Shown piece after piece: positions 25,948-35,067 of a DNA stretch of 64,000 nt (its first letter is position 1; every line of letters starts with the position of its first letter). A program made the translations under genes and the position numbers. The notes under the pieces are model-generated. The model made no database searches. It was given only the letters and a program-made list of their open reading frames with translations, and was not told the DNA's origin. This stretch comes from JAWKTM01 sp041399085 (GTDB lineage: Bacteria > Planctomycetota > Planctomycetia > Pirellulales > Pirellulaceae), in contig JAWKTM010000017.1 in NCBI GenBank assembly GCA_041399085.1, forward strand, positions 67,799 to 131,798, written 5' to 3'.

Positions 25948-27513
25948 ATGCGCGACGGCCAAAATCACGAGTCGAAACCTCTTCGCGACGGTCAACGGGC
26001 CGGCGCCGACGGGCTGCCTCCGCACACGCGGATCGATCCGCCGCACCCCAGCGGTTTGGCGTCCTCGGGCGGTGCGGCCGACACACGCGAGTCGGTGGCG
26101 GCCGCGTCCGAAGCTCGGTCGGCGAGTGCCGAGCAATCAGGCCGAGCGAAGCGCGCCGGCGAAACGAACTCGGCCGCGGCGACTACCGCCACTGCGGCGA
26201 CGACGAGCGCGTCGGCCACCGTGGCTCAGGTTCGCAATCAAGCTCGGCAGCTTGCGACACATCTGCGCAACAAACAGCGCGAGCTGGACCGCCGCGAATC
26301 ACAACTACACGCTCAGACCGCCAAACTAGACGATGACCTGCGGGCTTCGCGGCTGTGGGTGCGCGAGCGGGTTCAGTATTTCGCGGAGTTGGAGCAAAAA
26401 CTATTTGAGCAGCGAGCGGCGATCGAACAACAGGCGGCGGCGATCGCGGCGGCCGAAGTGGCCGCCGACAGCGATTTTCAGCGTCGTGATCGCGAGCTGC
26501 AACGGCGCGAACGCGAGCTGCGGCGGCTGGAACAGGACTTGCGCAAGGAACGCCAGCGGCTGGAAACGCGAACCGCGGCGCTCGAGACGGCCGAGGCCCG
26601 CGGGCGAGCGGAGCTGGAACAGGCGCGGCAGGTCGTGACGTTGGCCGAGCAGCAGGCGGCTCGGCAACGCGTCGAGTTCGACGAGCTTCAAGATCGGCTG
26701 TTGCGAAATCACAATCGCCGCCGGGACGCGTTGGAAGCCATGTATCGCGAGCTTCAGCAGCGTCAGGCGGAACACGACCCGGCAGATCTGCGTCGCGAGC
26801 TGCAACGGGCTTTGGACCAATTACAAGACCGATCGCGGCAACTGGATCGGCAGCAAGCGACGCTGGACAGTCACGCCGCGGAGTTGGCGGCCGAGAAACA
26901 GCGGCTCGTCGAAACTCGGGCAGCCGAACAGAAGCGCTGGAAGGCGGCTCAGCAGGCAGCCGAGCAACAGCAGGCTCGCACGGTCCGCGAATTGGACGAA
27001 CAACGCCGGCGGCTTCGCGACGAAGCCGATTCGATCGAACAAAGCCGCACGGTGGTCGAACGGATGCGCGCGGACGTGGCGGCCATGCATCGCGAGGCGA
27101 TCGAGTCGCGTTTGGCCGCCGAGCAGTTGCAGGCTCATTTGGCGACCGCCGGTTCGCCAGCCGAAATCACGAAACAGTTGGCCGAACGCCGCAATCGCTT
27201 GGCGGATGCCTTCGCGTTAGAGCGCCGCGTGGTATCCGAACAGCAGGCGGAGTTGCGGGCCTTGGCGGCCGAGTTGCTCGAACAGCAATCGTCGTTGAAT
27301 GGCGAACGCGAGCAGTTGAATCAGTGGCTGCGTCGTCAGGAAAATGATCTGGAACAGCAAGCCGCCCGCTTGATCGCTCGCGAACACGAGCTGAATCGCC
27401 AGCAGCAGACGTTCGCCGAACGCGAACAGGTGTGGGCGAATCAGCGGTCCGAACTGCAACATCAAATCCGCGAGCTGATGTCGCAACTTCGCGACGCGAA
27501 CAAGGCGGCATAG
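25948..27513 (+). CDS. Long coiled-coil protein, 521 aa
   Basis: After a polar, Ser/Ala/Thr-rich N terminus (about 1-100), nearly the whole protein (about 105-518) is Glu/Arg/Gln/Ala-rich heptad sequence, for example ELQRRERELRRLEQDLRKER and QQQARTVRELDEQRRRLRDE. There is one short break at TAGSPAEIT. No signal peptide, membrane helix or enzymatic motif is present. Such proteins serve as scaffolds or cytoskeleton-like filaments; the function cannot be assigned. I start at MRDGQNHESK; an ATG 19 codons upstream would add unlikely residues. A strong hairpin lies 4 bp after the stop. Confidence 0.8.
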   Translation: MRDGQNHESKPLRDGQRAGADGLPPHTRIDPPHPSGLASSGGAADTRESVAAASEARSASAEQSGRAKRAGETNSAAATTATAATTSASATVAQVRNQARQLATHLRNKQRELDRRESQLHAQTAKLDDDLRASRLWVRERVQYFAELEQKLFEQRAAIEQQAAAIAAAEVAADSDFQRRDRELQRRERELRRLEQDLRKERQRLETRTAALETAEARGRAELEQARQVVTLAEQQAARQRVEFDELQDRLLRNHNRRRDALEAMYRELQQRQAEHDPADLRRELQRALDQLQDRSRQLDRQQATLDSHAAELAAEKQRLVETRAAEQKRWKAAQQAAEQQQARTVRELDEQRRRLRDEADSIEQSRTVVERMRADVAAMHREAIESRLAAEQLQAHLATAGSPAEITKQLAERRNRLADAFALERRVVSEQQAELRALAAELLEQQSSLNGEREQLNQWLRRQENDLEQQAARLIAREHELNRQQQTFAEREQVWANQRSELQHQIRELMSQLRDANKAA

Positions 27514-27516
27514 TCT

Positions 27517-27545
27517 CGTCTCCTTTCGCCGAGCGAAAGGAGACG
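27517..27545. terminator. Bidirectional hairpin terminator between convergent genes
   Basis: CGTCTCCTTTCG (27517-27528) and CGAAAGGAGACG (27534-27545) form a perfect 12-bp stem with a 5-base loop. It is placed between the ends of the coiled-coil gene and the SGNH hydrolase gene. No long T-tract is present on either side. Confidence 0.7.
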
Positions 27546-27573
27546 ATCTTGAATTCGACTTCTTCGCGGGCGA

Positions 27574-28293
27574 CTATTTCAAGTGCGGGCGAACCAGCGA
27601 CGCCCACAGCCGGTAGCCTTCGTCGCTCAAGTGCAGGCCGTCTTTCTGAAACAGCTCGCCTCGCGGTTTGCCATCCGAGTCCAACATCGGGGCATCCACG
27701 TCGATGAACTCGAGCCGGTCATCGGTCTTCGTGACCGCTTCGATTCGCTGATTGGCATCGCGAATTCTGTCGATCAGCGACCAACGCTTCAGGCTCGGCT
27801 TGATCGCGATAAAGGCGATGCGAGTTTTCGGCAGCGACTTATGCACGGCGTCCACGAACGCTTGATAATCGGCCAGCACGCGTTCGGGCGACTTACCGGA
27901 ACCGATGTCGTTGTCGCCGGCGTACAGCACGACCACGCGCGGCTCGTGCTTCAGCACCAACTGCTCGATGTAGTGAACCGAATCCTCGATCTGCGAGCCA
28001 CCGAACCCGCGATTGATCACCGAGAGATCGGGGAAGCTGTCGTCGAGCTTCCACATGCGGATGCTGGAGCTGCCGACGAACAGGTTGGCGTTCTTGGCGG
28101 GCGGCATTGTCGCGTCGGCTTTCTCGAAAGCTTCGATCGCCGACTTCCATCGCTCCGGTCCGGCTTGCTGAGCGATCGCTTCCCTGACGAAACCAGCCGC
28201 GACGAAAACGATCATCGCGAGCCCGCAAAATCGCGAGGCGGAAACTCGATGCAAAACAAACTTGGTGAAGGCAAGCATGGTGAAGGCAAGCAT
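27574..28293 (-). CDS. Secreted SGNH/GDSL-family hydrolase
   Basis: The 239-residue protein has the SGNH blocks: FVGSSSIRMW (nucleophile Ser block I), VINRGFGGSQIED (block II Gly), VLYAGDNDIGSG (block III Asn) and KDGLHLSDEGYRLW (block V Asp-x-x-His). Family members are esterases or lipases, often deacetylating polysaccharides. The signal peptide is MLAFTMLAFTKFVLHRVSAS through AIAQQ. Its first ten residues are MLAFT twice, from a perfect 15-bp tandem duplication at 28264-28293. An AAGGA Shine-Dalgarno sits 7-8 bp upstream of the first ATG. The SMP-30-like gene lies about 108 bp upstream on the same strand, so they may form a secreted catabolic pair. Confidence 0.88.
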   Translation of the reverse strand: MLAFTMLAFTKFVLHRVSASRFCGLAMIVFVAAGFVREAIAQQAGPERWKSAIEAFEKADATMPPAKNANLFVGSSSIRMWKLDDSFPDLSVINRGFGGSQIEDSVHYIEQLVLKHEPRVVVLYAGDNDIGSGKSPERVLADYQAFVDAVHKSLPKTRIAFIAIKPSLKRWSLIDRIRDANQRIEAVTKTDDRLEFIDVDAPMLDSDGKPRGELFQKDGLHLSDEGYRLWASLVRPHLK

Positions 28294-28401
28294 GTGATGT
28301 CCTTGTAAATCTCGTTTGGAGTTGCTTGTCGTCGGACGACCAGCACTCCGGGATGAGGAGCGTAAGATCGCGAATGTGTCTGGCGAAGTTGTCACACGGC
28401 A

Positions 28402-29439
28402 CTATCGGATTGCCTTGCCGGTTACCTTGGTGCGGATCGCCAGCAGTTTGATGCCGCACGTCACGTACAACGTCTTTCCATCTTCGCCGCCAAACGTGCA
28501 ATTGGTGATCGTGTCGACCGGCGTTTCGCGGAACGCCAGCAGTTTGCCTTGCGGCGAAATCACGTGGATGCCGGGGCGCGTATCCAGCGTCTCGCTCGTG
28601 CCGCGTTGCTTGTGCAAACCGGCCGCGACGTACAGATTCCCTTCCGAGTCGATGCACATGCCGTCGCCGCTTCGACCTGGATAAAAGTCGATCAGCACTC
28701 GTTCGTTCGACAGCGTGCCGTCCTGGCTCAAGTCATAGGCGCGAATATCGCGATGCCGATCGGCGTCCGGGTGAGCTTCGATCAGATACAACGTCTTGCC
28801 ATCCGGGGAAATCACAATGCCGTTCGGCATGTGAATGTCTGGCCAAGCCAACAACCGCTCGACATGCCCGTCTGGATCGATTCGATAGACGGCGTTCACG
28901 TTCCCCTTCGTCGGATCCTCGACACCCGGTCGCGAAGTGAAATAGATGCGACCTTGATCATCGAGACATAAATCGTTGGGCGCGGCGAAAGGGAATCCGT
29001 TATACGAATCGGCCAGAACTTCGATGCGGCCCGTTTTCATGTTGGTGCGAGTCACTCGGCCGGCGTCTCCTTCGCACGCCAGCAACCGCCCCCGTGAATC
29101 GAAATGCAACCCGTTGGCGGCGTTCGAATGCTCGCGATACACCGACAGCGTCTTCGACTTGGGCTCCCAATTCAGGATTTTCGAGGTCGCTGTGTTCGTG
29201 AAATACAGCGTCCCGCTGGAGTCCACGGCCGGACCTTCGGTGAAGACCTTTTCATCTTCGATCGTCGCCAAAATCTCGACTTCGCCCAGCCATCGGTCCG
29301 AGTCCAGACGGTTGTAGTGATCCGCTATCCCGGCGGCTTGTGCAAACGGCGATGAAGCGGCTGCCAAAGCGCCGGCCGCCAGCCCACATCCGCCGATCCG
29401 CAACCAATCGCGGCGGTCAAGTTTCTGGCTACAAGACAT
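28402..29439 (-). CDS. Exported SMP-30/gluconolactonase-like beta-propeller protein
   Basis: The 345-residue protein begins MSCSQKLDRRDWLRIGGCGL, a twin-arginine (Tat) signal of the RRDWL form frequent in planctomycetes. GGGGAG upstream of the ATG supports the start. The mature part has SMP-30/gluconolactonase signatures: FTEGPAVDSSGTLYFTN, NGLHFDSRGRLLACEG, FAAPNDLCLDDQGRIYFTSR, MPNGIVISPDGKTLYLIEA and GDGMCIDSEGNLYVAA. These carry the Glu, Asn and Asp residues that bind the metal in the family. It probably hydrolyses a sugar lactone in the periplasm; the substrate is unknown. Confidence 0.88.
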   Translation of the reverse strand: MSCSQKLDRRDWLRIGGCGLAAGALAAASSPFAQAAGIADHYNRLDSDRWLGEVEILATIEDEKVFTEGPAVDSSGTLYFTNTATSKILNWEPKSKTLSVYREHSNAANGLHFDSRGRLLACEGDAGRVTRTNMKTGRIEVLADSYNGFPFAAPNDLCLDDQGRIYFTSRPGVEDPTKGNVNAVYRIDPDGHVERLLAWPDIHMPNGIVISPDGKTLYLIEAHPDADRHRDIRAYDLSQDGTLSNERVLIDFYPGRSGDGMCIDSEGNLYVAAGLHKQRGTSETLDTRPGIHVISPQGKLLAFRETPVDTITNCTFGGEDGKTLYVTCGIKLLAIRTKVTGKAIR

Positions 29440-29556
29440 GCGACGTATCTCCCCGTGGATCGAGACGCGAGTGAAAGAAGATTCGGTCGCGATGTTACAC
29501 GACCGGACGGCGAGATGCATCATAATCAGGGACGTGTTCGACACCCGGACGAACTT

Positions 29557-30435
29557 CTACTCGTCATCCTGCTCGACCCCGCGGATCGCTTGGAGAAACG
29601 ACTCCATCGACTGGAATCGTTTGTCGGGATTCGGCTCCATGCATTTCATGATCGCATCGGCCAACGACTTGTTGAGCGACGGTCGCCATTCCAGGATCGA
29701 CTTCGGCGCGGAAGTATCATGCGCTAGCGCTGCCAAGCCGCTGGTCTCCGAAACGGGCCAGGGCAATTCGTAGCAGCACAAGTGATAGGCGGTCACGCCA
29801 AAGGAAAAGATGTCCAGTCGCTGATCGGTCGAACGACGCCGGACCACTTCCGGCGCCATATAAAGGGGCGTTCCCGTGCGATTGCCTGGCTGCATATAGG
29901 GCTTCTCGGCCGGCAACGTCAGACCGAAGTCGATCAGCTTGACCGACTCCATATCCTCCGTGCAGATAAAGTTGCGCGGGCACACGTCGCGGTGGATGTA
30001 TTTCTTTTTGTGGACGTAAGCCAACGCTTCGGCCATCTGCCGAATTAGCGAGACGCGATGCCCATCGATCTGCGGATCGCGCGTATGCACCAAGCCCTGC
30101 ATGCCATAGCCGCGGAGATATTCCATGACCACATAAGGCAGGTCATTGGTCGTGCGACCATATTCATAGGTCTCGACGATCCGCGGATGACCGTTCAGCG
30201 CCATCGCGATTTCGCCTTCAGGCGGCTTCTTCAAGCCCTTGAAGCGAGCTTCGAACAGCGTCACTTTCTCGCGATCGCCGACCTTCAGCCCGACGATTCG
30301 ATCGTCGCGACGATCACGCGCCATGTAGAACTTGGACATCGTGCCCGAGATGGCTTCGCGCAGCAGCTCGAACCGCTTGTCGATGTCGACCTTTCCGCCG
30401 CCGAAGATGCCCTGAAATTTATCGAGCAGGCCCAT
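29557..30435 (-). CDS. Eukaryotic-like serine/threonine protein kinase, short form
   Basis: This 292-residue protein is a kinase domain alone, without the usual membrane or sensor part. The ATP-anchoring Lys51 (IVGLKVGD), catalytic HRD (148-150) with Asn155, DFG (169-171) and GTPLYMAPEVV activation segment are present. The catalytic loop reads HRDVCPRNF: the Lys usual in Ser/Thr kinases at HRDLKPxN is Cys. The glycine loop is weak (SGTMSKFYMA). The N-terminal FGGGKVDIDKRFELL is an unusual leader. Activity is likely but not certain. accD lies about 100 bp upstream on the same strand. Confidence 0.87.
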   Translation of the reverse strand: MGLLDKFQGIFGGGKVDIDKRFELLREAISGTMSKFYMARDRRDDRIVGLKVGDREKVTLFEARFKGLKKPPEGEIAMALNGHPRIVETYEYGRTTNDLPYVVMEYLRGYGMQGLVHTRDPQIDGHRVSLIRQMAEALAYVHKKKYIHRDVCPRNFICTEDMESVKLIDFGLTLPAEKPYMQPGNRTGTPLYMAPEVVRRRSTDQRLDIFSFGVTAYHLCCYELPWPVSETSGLAALAHDTSAPKSILEWRPSLNKSLADAIMKCMEPNPDKRFQSMESFLQAIRGVEQDDE

Positions 30436-30538
30436 ACATGACGCTCCCAATGCCTCCGATCGTTCCGGTTTCTCAATCTAGGTCGAAGCCGTCACGTCAG
30501 CAAGAGAGAACCGCTCGGCGGCGCCCAGGCGTGTGTCG

Positions 30539-31360
30539 CTATTTGCCGCAGTAATCGATCGTGCGGGCAATCTCGGTCTTCAGCTTGTCTCGCGGGACAA
30601 TCCGGTCGATAAATCCGTGCTCCAGCAGAAACTCGCTGGTTTGAAAACCTTTCGGCAATTCAATCCGAATCGTGGCCTTAATGGTGCGCGGGCCGGCGAA
30701 GCCAATCAGCGCCTTCGGTTCGGCGAACACGACATCTCCCAACGACGCGAAGCTGGCCGCCACGCCGCCCATCGTCGGATTGGTTAGCACCGAAATAAAC
30801 AGCCCGCCCGCTTGGTCGTAGCGGGCCAACGCGGCAGATACTTTGGCCATCTGCATCAGCGAATAGATGCCTTCGTGCATCCGAGCGCCGCCGCCGCTGC
30901 CACTGATAATGATCAGCGGCAGTTGCTCGTCCGTGGCTCGTTCGACCAACCGCGTTAGCCGCTCGCCGACGACCGATCCCATGCTGCCCATGATGAAGGC
31001 CGAATCCGTGACGCCAAACGCCACGCGGCGAGCTCGAATCATGCCGGTGCCGGTCAAGGCCGCGTCGCTCAAGCCCGTTCGCTTCTGTTCCTGCACCAGC
31101 TTTTCCGCATAGGGCCGCTTATCGACAAAACCGAGCGGGTCCGCCGGCCGCAAACCTCCGTCCCACTCCTCGAAAGTCCCCTCGTCCAACACCTGTTCGA
31201 CGCGTTCCGCGGCGGAAACGTAGAAGTGATAGTCGCACTGCGGACAGACGTTCAACCGCCGCTCGGCTTCCTTGCGGTAAATCGCCGCTTGGCAGCCGGG
31301 ACAGCGTTGCCACAGTCCTTCGGGAACTCCGCGTTTTTTCGACATGGCGAGTTGGCTCAT
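30539..31360 (-). CDS. accD: Acetyl-CoA carboxylase carboxyltransferase subunit beta
   Basis: AccD with AccA transfers CO2 from carboxybiotin to acetyl-CoA, giving malonyl-CoA for fatty-acid synthesis. The 273-residue protein has the N-terminal four-Cys zinc ribbon (CPGC then CPQC, about residues 20-43). Carboxyltransferase signatures follow: GTGMIRARRVAFGVTDSAFI, MGSMGSVVGERLTRLVERA, LIIISGSGGGARMHEGIYSL, LTNPTMGGVAASFASLGDV and ALIGFAGPRTI. Start choice is between MSQLAMSKKRG (used here) and the ATG five codons later. The 56-residue upstream extension is not family-like. It is close to the kinase gene but no functional link is evident. Confidence 0.95.
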   Translation of the reverse strand: MSQLAMSKKRGVPEGLWQRCPGCQAAIYRKEAERRLNVCPQCDYHFYVSAAERVEQVLDEGTFEEWDGGLRPADPLGFVDKRPYAEKLVQEQKRTGLSDAALTGTGMIRARRVAFGVTDSAFIMGSMGSVVGERLTRLVERATDEQLPLIIISGSGGGARMHEGIYSLMQMAKVSAALARYDQAGGLFISVLTNPTMGGVAASFASLGDVVFAEPKALIGFAGPRTIKATIRIELPKGFQTSEFLLEHGFIDRIVPRDKLKTEIARTIDYCGK

Positions 31361-31623
31361 GGGGGAGTCGGTTTCGAGTCCTGCACGTCGAGGGGCAGGA
31401 AATTCGCTTGTGGTTGCTCGGGTTAAGGCAGGTTTCGCATTGTCGGTCGAGCGGCGGGGATGAGCAAGTGGGACGATTTTGCGACGACCGAGTCCACGGT
31501 CGCTCGAATGCCTCGTGCCGCTTGCCATTATCGCTCCGTCGGCTCACAATAAGGCCGTCGATTCCTGCTAAGCCTTAAAATCCCACCCGCCGCTATAGCT
31601 TCGCACTGCGTCGCTTCCCACCA

Positions 31624-32244
31624 ATGCTCCCAGGCTGCTTTCGATTGCTGCCGATACAACTGTCGCGCCGCTACTTGCGCGCGGCGGTGCTGTGCATGTA
31701 CCTGATCGGAACGGTCGGCGTGCCAGCGGGTGAAGTCTGGGGAATGCCCAAGTCGGGCTGCCGGTGCGGCGAGTCAGGTTCGCCAGAAGGCGGATGTTGC
31801 TGCGCGGCAAAGATGGCTGCGACCGGTGGCGCCGCGGCAGGTTCCTGCTGCCAAAAAGTGCCGAGTCGCCGTCCCGTTGGCAATGTCAGCTCCGCGATGC
31901 CAGCCACTGCGAGCTGCTGTCAGCCTCGAACTGCCGCTCGGGTTCCGATGATTTCTTGCAAGATCGCCTCGGACAGCCGCCCCGGTTGCTGTGGCGCCGG
32001 CTCGCAGGCCGACATGCCCGGCGGCGACCAACGCCGTTCGGACGGTATCTCCGTGTACTCGGCATGTAGCTGCGGCCAATTCTCGCTGCCCGGTCTGCTG
32101 ATGCACGGGCAGCCTCATCTTACGGTTCGTGCCGCGCCGGGCTTTCACCGAGCCTCCGCTGGCCGATCTTCGTTGACGGCTTTTCAAATGCCGCCAGCTA
32201 TCTTTCAAGCGGTAGATACTCCACCGCCAGAGCTTTCGGTCTGA
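31624..32244 (+). CDS. Cysteine-rich exported hypothetical protein
   Basis: The 206-residue protein has an N-terminal hydrophobic export segment (RAAVLCMYLIGTVGVPAGEV, about 20-39). Several Cys clusters follow (CRCGESGSPEGGCCCA, then SCCQ, SCCQ, PGCCG and SACSCG), about 18 Cys in all. The C terminus is Pro-rich (PPAIFQAVDTPPPELSV). I do not recognise a family. The Cys pattern would suit metal binding or disulfide chemistry. This fits the downstream genes on the same strand, which include a CPCC-containing propeller and a cytochrome c-thioredoxin fusion. That functional link is inference. Confidence 0.6.
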   Translation: MLPGCFRLLPIQLSRRYLRAAVLCMYLIGTVGVPAGEVWGMPKSGCRCGESGSPEGGCCCAAKMAATGGAAAGSCCQKVPSRRPVGNVSSAMPATASCCQPRTAARVPMISCKIASDSRPGCCGAGSQADMPGGDQRRSDGISVYSACSCGQFSLPGLLMHGQPHLTVRAAPGFHRASAGRSSLTAFQMPPAIFQAVDTPPPELSV

Positions 32245-32250
32245 CTTCGC

Positions 32251-32279
32251 GCCGAACGTTTGCGCAGGCAATGTTCGGC
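32251..32279. terminator. Hairpin after the Cys-rich gene
   Basis: GCCGAACGTT (32251-32260) pairs with AATGTTCGGC (32270-32279) over 10 positions including one G-T pair, with a 9-base loop, directly after the stop. C-rich sequence follows rather than T, so it is a weak terminator candidate. Confidence 0.4.
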
Positions 32280-32447
32280 CCCCCAAACCGTGCTCACCGA
32301 CTTAGTCACGATCGGTTGTGACATGCGTGCGCTTGGTTCGTAGTCCCGGTTGTGCGACTCCTCGCGAATCCGCGTCCCGGCGATGGTCAAACCATTTTGA
32401 ACACCGAAGCTCATTCTTTGATTTTGAACGAATAAGGAGTATCCACA

Positions 32448-33482
32448 ATGTTAGCTAACCAGCCCTCGCGCGCTCGAACAGCGCGAGGATTCACACTGAT
32501 TGAATTGCTCGTCGTCATCGCCATCATCGGGGTGTTGGTGGCGATGTTATTGCCCGCGGTCCAAGCTGCTCGCGAGGCCGCTCGCCGCTCTAGCTGTTCC
32601 AACAACCTCAAGCAATTGGGGTTGGCCATGCACAACTATGAGAATACCTATCGGGTGTTTCCAGGGCTTTCCATCACCAGCCAATATGGGTTTTCCGTGC
32701 AAGCCCGTTTGCTGCCGTTCATCGAGCAGAAGAACTTGCAGGATCTCATTGATTTCAACCAACCTTTAATGCTGGGGTCGGGCGGCAGCCAAACACTGAA
32801 TCCCGTTCATAGCATTCCGGCGGCGCAACCATTGGAAGTGTTCCTCTGTCCCAGCGACGGTGAGTCGCCGATATTCCAGAACGCCAACACCGGCGTGAAT
32901 GAGTTCGCGGGGACGAACTACGTCGTCTGTACTGGTTCCGGCACGAATGCGAACTACGATACGCGCGCCATGTCGGACGGTATGTTTTGGTGGGGATCGA
33001 ACACCGGATTTCGCGACATGACCGATGGTTCGTCGAACACCTTGGTGTTGTCCGAATCGCTATTGGGAAACAAACAAGACGCGACCGGAGCGACGCCGAT
33101 CGACCACAAACGGCAAATAGCTCGCTACGGTGGCGGAGGCATGGGCGCGCCCGGCCAAGGCTTCACGGGGCCTCCTGGGAACAACCCCGATTTGGCGACG
33201 GCGGCAGCCGGAGCGGCGGCCCGGGATGGTCGCGGCAGAAGCTCCTGGATTTGGGGCCGCGAACATCTCACTACGTTTAATACTTATGGCACGCCGAATA
33301 TCAAAATCCCCGATATCCATCGCAATGGATTTGGATGGTTCGCCGCGCGCAGCCAGCACCCAGGCGGAGCTCAAGTCGGGCTGGGAGATGGCTCCGTCCG
33401 ATTCGTCGCCGACACCGTCGATCTCACAACCTGGCGAGCTCTTGGCACGCGACAGGGAGGCGAAGTGCTCGGCAGCTTTTAG
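32448..33482 (+). CDS. DUF1559 prepilin-like protein with H-X9-DG tail
   Basis: The 344-residue protein has a type IV prepilin-type leader and helix (GFTLIELLVVIAIIGVLVAM at about 14-33, with Glu five residues after the presumed cleavage Gly). AREAARRSSCSNNLKQLGLA follows, then a large globular DUF1559 domain. The C-terminal HPGGAQVGLGDGSVRFV is the H-X9-DG motif characteristic of the large planctomycete families. These are thought to be pseudopilins or surface structures processed by a prepilin peptidase. A perfect AAGGAG precedes the ATG and a strong terminator follows. Confidence 0.93.
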   Translation: MLANQPSRARTARGFTLIELLVVIAIIGVLVAMLLPAVQAAREAARRSSCSNNLKQLGLAMHNYENTYRVFPGLSITSQYGFSVQARLLPFIEQKNLQDLIDFNQPLMLGSGGSQTLNPVHSIPAAQPLEVFLCPSDGESPIFQNANTGVNEFAGTNYVVCTGSGTNANYDTRAMSDGMFWWGSNTGFRDMTDGSSNTLVLSESLLGNKQDATGATPIDHKRQIARYGGGGMGAPGQGFTGPPGNNPDLATAAAGAAARDGRGRSSWIWGREHLTTFNTYGTPNIKIPDIHRNGFGWFAARSQHPGGAQVGLGDGSVRFVADTVDLTTWRALGTRQGGEVLGSF

Positions 33483-33499
33483 ATGAGTAATTGTTAGTT

Positions 33500-33540
33500 G
33501 GCGGGAATGACACTCGTTCGAGTGTCATTCCCGCCGTTTT
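33500..33540 (+). terminator. Strong intrinsic terminator of the DUF1559 gene
   Basis: A perfect 16-bp stem (33500-33515 with 33520-33535, arm GGCGGGAATGACACTC) has the tetraloop GTTC and is followed by GTTTTC. It lies 18 bp after the stop codon. It should separate the DUF1559 gene from the downstream propeller gene. Confidence 0.85.
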
Positions 33541-33585
33541 CAGTATGAATATGGACAACCATCGTAATCATATAAGGAATCAATC

Positions 33586-35064
33586 ATGGCAACTCGGCGT
33601 TCCCCAGTCTGGATGTACGGTCTGGTTATGATGCTGGTTGTGGGCGGTGTCGCTTTGGGGTACCTGATGCCGGAGCGGGGCGAGAGTGAGAAGGCAGCCG
33701 ACCAGGACCGCGCGGAGACGGCGACTGCCGAACTGTCTTCCGCGGCATCGTTGGTGGAACAAACTGCCGACGAAGCGTCCGCGACGGAGACTGTCGTGTC
33801 GGAAGACGCGGACGACTCGGCGGTGTCGTTCGATCTCACGCGTCTCGACTTCCGCGATCAAATTCAAGCACCGCAAATCGCCAGCGACGGCGGGGACCGA
33901 GTCTGGTTGGCTTGGGACTCTCGGACCGGTGACGAAGAACAAACTCTGTTCCTATCAACTTCGGTGGACGGCGGTCGCAGCTTTGATTCGCCTCGCGCGA
34001 TCCGCACGGCCAGCGTGTATCGGTGGGAAGTGATGGTGCGCGGTCAGCCAGGCAAGCGGGAAAGCCGACTCTGGCCGCGGATCGCTTGGCAGGCGGGCCG
34101 TTTGCTCGTGAGTTGGGTCGAGCCGCTGCCGGATGATCTTGCGACCCTGCGGTTGTATGTGAGCGAATCGGAGGATGGCGGAGCGACGTTCGGCGAACCA
34201 CGCGTTCTCTCGTCGACCGACGCCGTCCGCCCGACCTTCGTCGCCTTCCACAGCCACGCGGATGGACGAATCGCGGCCAGTTGGTTGGACAATCGCCATC
34301 GAGCTCAACAACCGTTCGCCGCAATCGTCAACGGCCAGACGGCCGACGAATCCTTGGTCTTCGCTGGCCAAGACGAGAAAGGAATTTGCCCCTGCTGCAA
34401 CACCGCCGTGCTGTTGGCCGATGACGGTTCCACATTGGTCGCGTTCCGCAATCACAAGGACGGGTTTCGCGACATGTGGCTGGCCGTCAAGCCAGCCGAC
34501 GACTCGACGTTTCTCGCCCCAGTGCCCATTGCCGGCGACCGATGGAAATTCGATGGCTGTCCTCACGATGGGCCAAGCATGGCGATCCACGACGGCATGC
34601 TGCACGTTGTCTGGATGGACGCTCATGAAGGACCGCAGCGCGTTTATCACGCTCGCGCTCGGCTCGGCGACTGGAGCTTCGATGTCCAGCCGCTCGATGC
34701 CGAGGCCGCCGGTACACAAGGCCATCCCACGCTGGCAATCGACGTGGCGGGCGTGCTGCATGTGGCATGGGATGAGAGTCTCGATCCGGCTTCCGCGGAG
34801 TCGCCAGCCGCTGGCCATCGCCACGGTCCGCCACAAGGCAGCGGGCGAGCCATCGTATACGCTGTGTCGCGCGACGGCGGCCAGTCGTTTGCTGCCGGAC
34901 GCAAATTGGCAGTTCGCCCCGGTGCGTTTCAAACGCGTCCGGCCGTTATGCCTTTGGCCGACGGCAGTCTTGGTTTCGCGTGGAACGAGTTGTCCGACGC
35001 GGGCAAGCGAATCGTCTGGCATCGAGACGACGCGCCGGCCGCTGCCTTAGCGGTGCGGGAGTAG
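33586..35064 (+). CDS. Membrane-anchored sialidase-fold (Asp-box) propeller with CPCC motif
   Basis: The 492-residue protein has an N-terminal signal anchor (about 9-28), an acidic linker (30-80) and a six-bladed propeller. BNR/Asp-boxes are SVDGGRSF, SEDGGATF and SRDGGQSF. The sialidase catalytic Arg triad and nucleophile Tyr are not obvious, so sialidase activity is doubtful. Unusual is GICPCCNTAVLL with CPCC at residues 268-271, between blades, plus DGCPHDGP later; these could bind metal or be redox-active. AAGGA precedes the ATG. Only 3 bp separate it from the cytochrome c-thioredoxin gene, so they are one operon and probably act together at the outer face of the cytoplasmic membrane. Confidence 0.82.
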   Translation: MATRRSPVWMYGLVMMLVVGGVALGYLMPERGESEKAADQDRAETATAELSSAASLVEQTADEASATETVVSEDADDSAVSFDLTRLDFRDQIQAPQIASDGGDRVWLAWDSRTGDEEQTLFLSTSVDGGRSFDSPRAIRTASVYRWEVMVRGQPGKRESRLWPRIAWQAGRLLVSWVEPLPDDLATLRLYVSESEDGGATFGEPRVLSSTDAVRPTFVAFHSHADGRIAASWLDNRHRAQQPFAAIVNGQTADESLVFAGQDEKGICPCCNTAVLLADDGSTLVAFRNHKDGFRDMWLAVKPADDSTFLAPVPIAGDRWKFDGCPHDGPSMAIHDGMLHVVWMDAHEGPQRVYHARARLGDWSFDVQPLDAEAAGTQGHPTLAIDVAGVLHVAWDESLDPASAESPAAGHRHGPPQGSGRAIVYAVSRDGGQSFAAGRKLAVRPGAFQTRPAVMPLADGSLGFAWNELSDAGKRIVWHRDDAPAAALAVRE

Positions 35065-35067
35065 CCC

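Noticed and set aside
33586..35064. True sialidase
   Set aside because: Asp-boxes define the fold only. The catalytic arginine triad and Tyr/Glu pair could not be identified.
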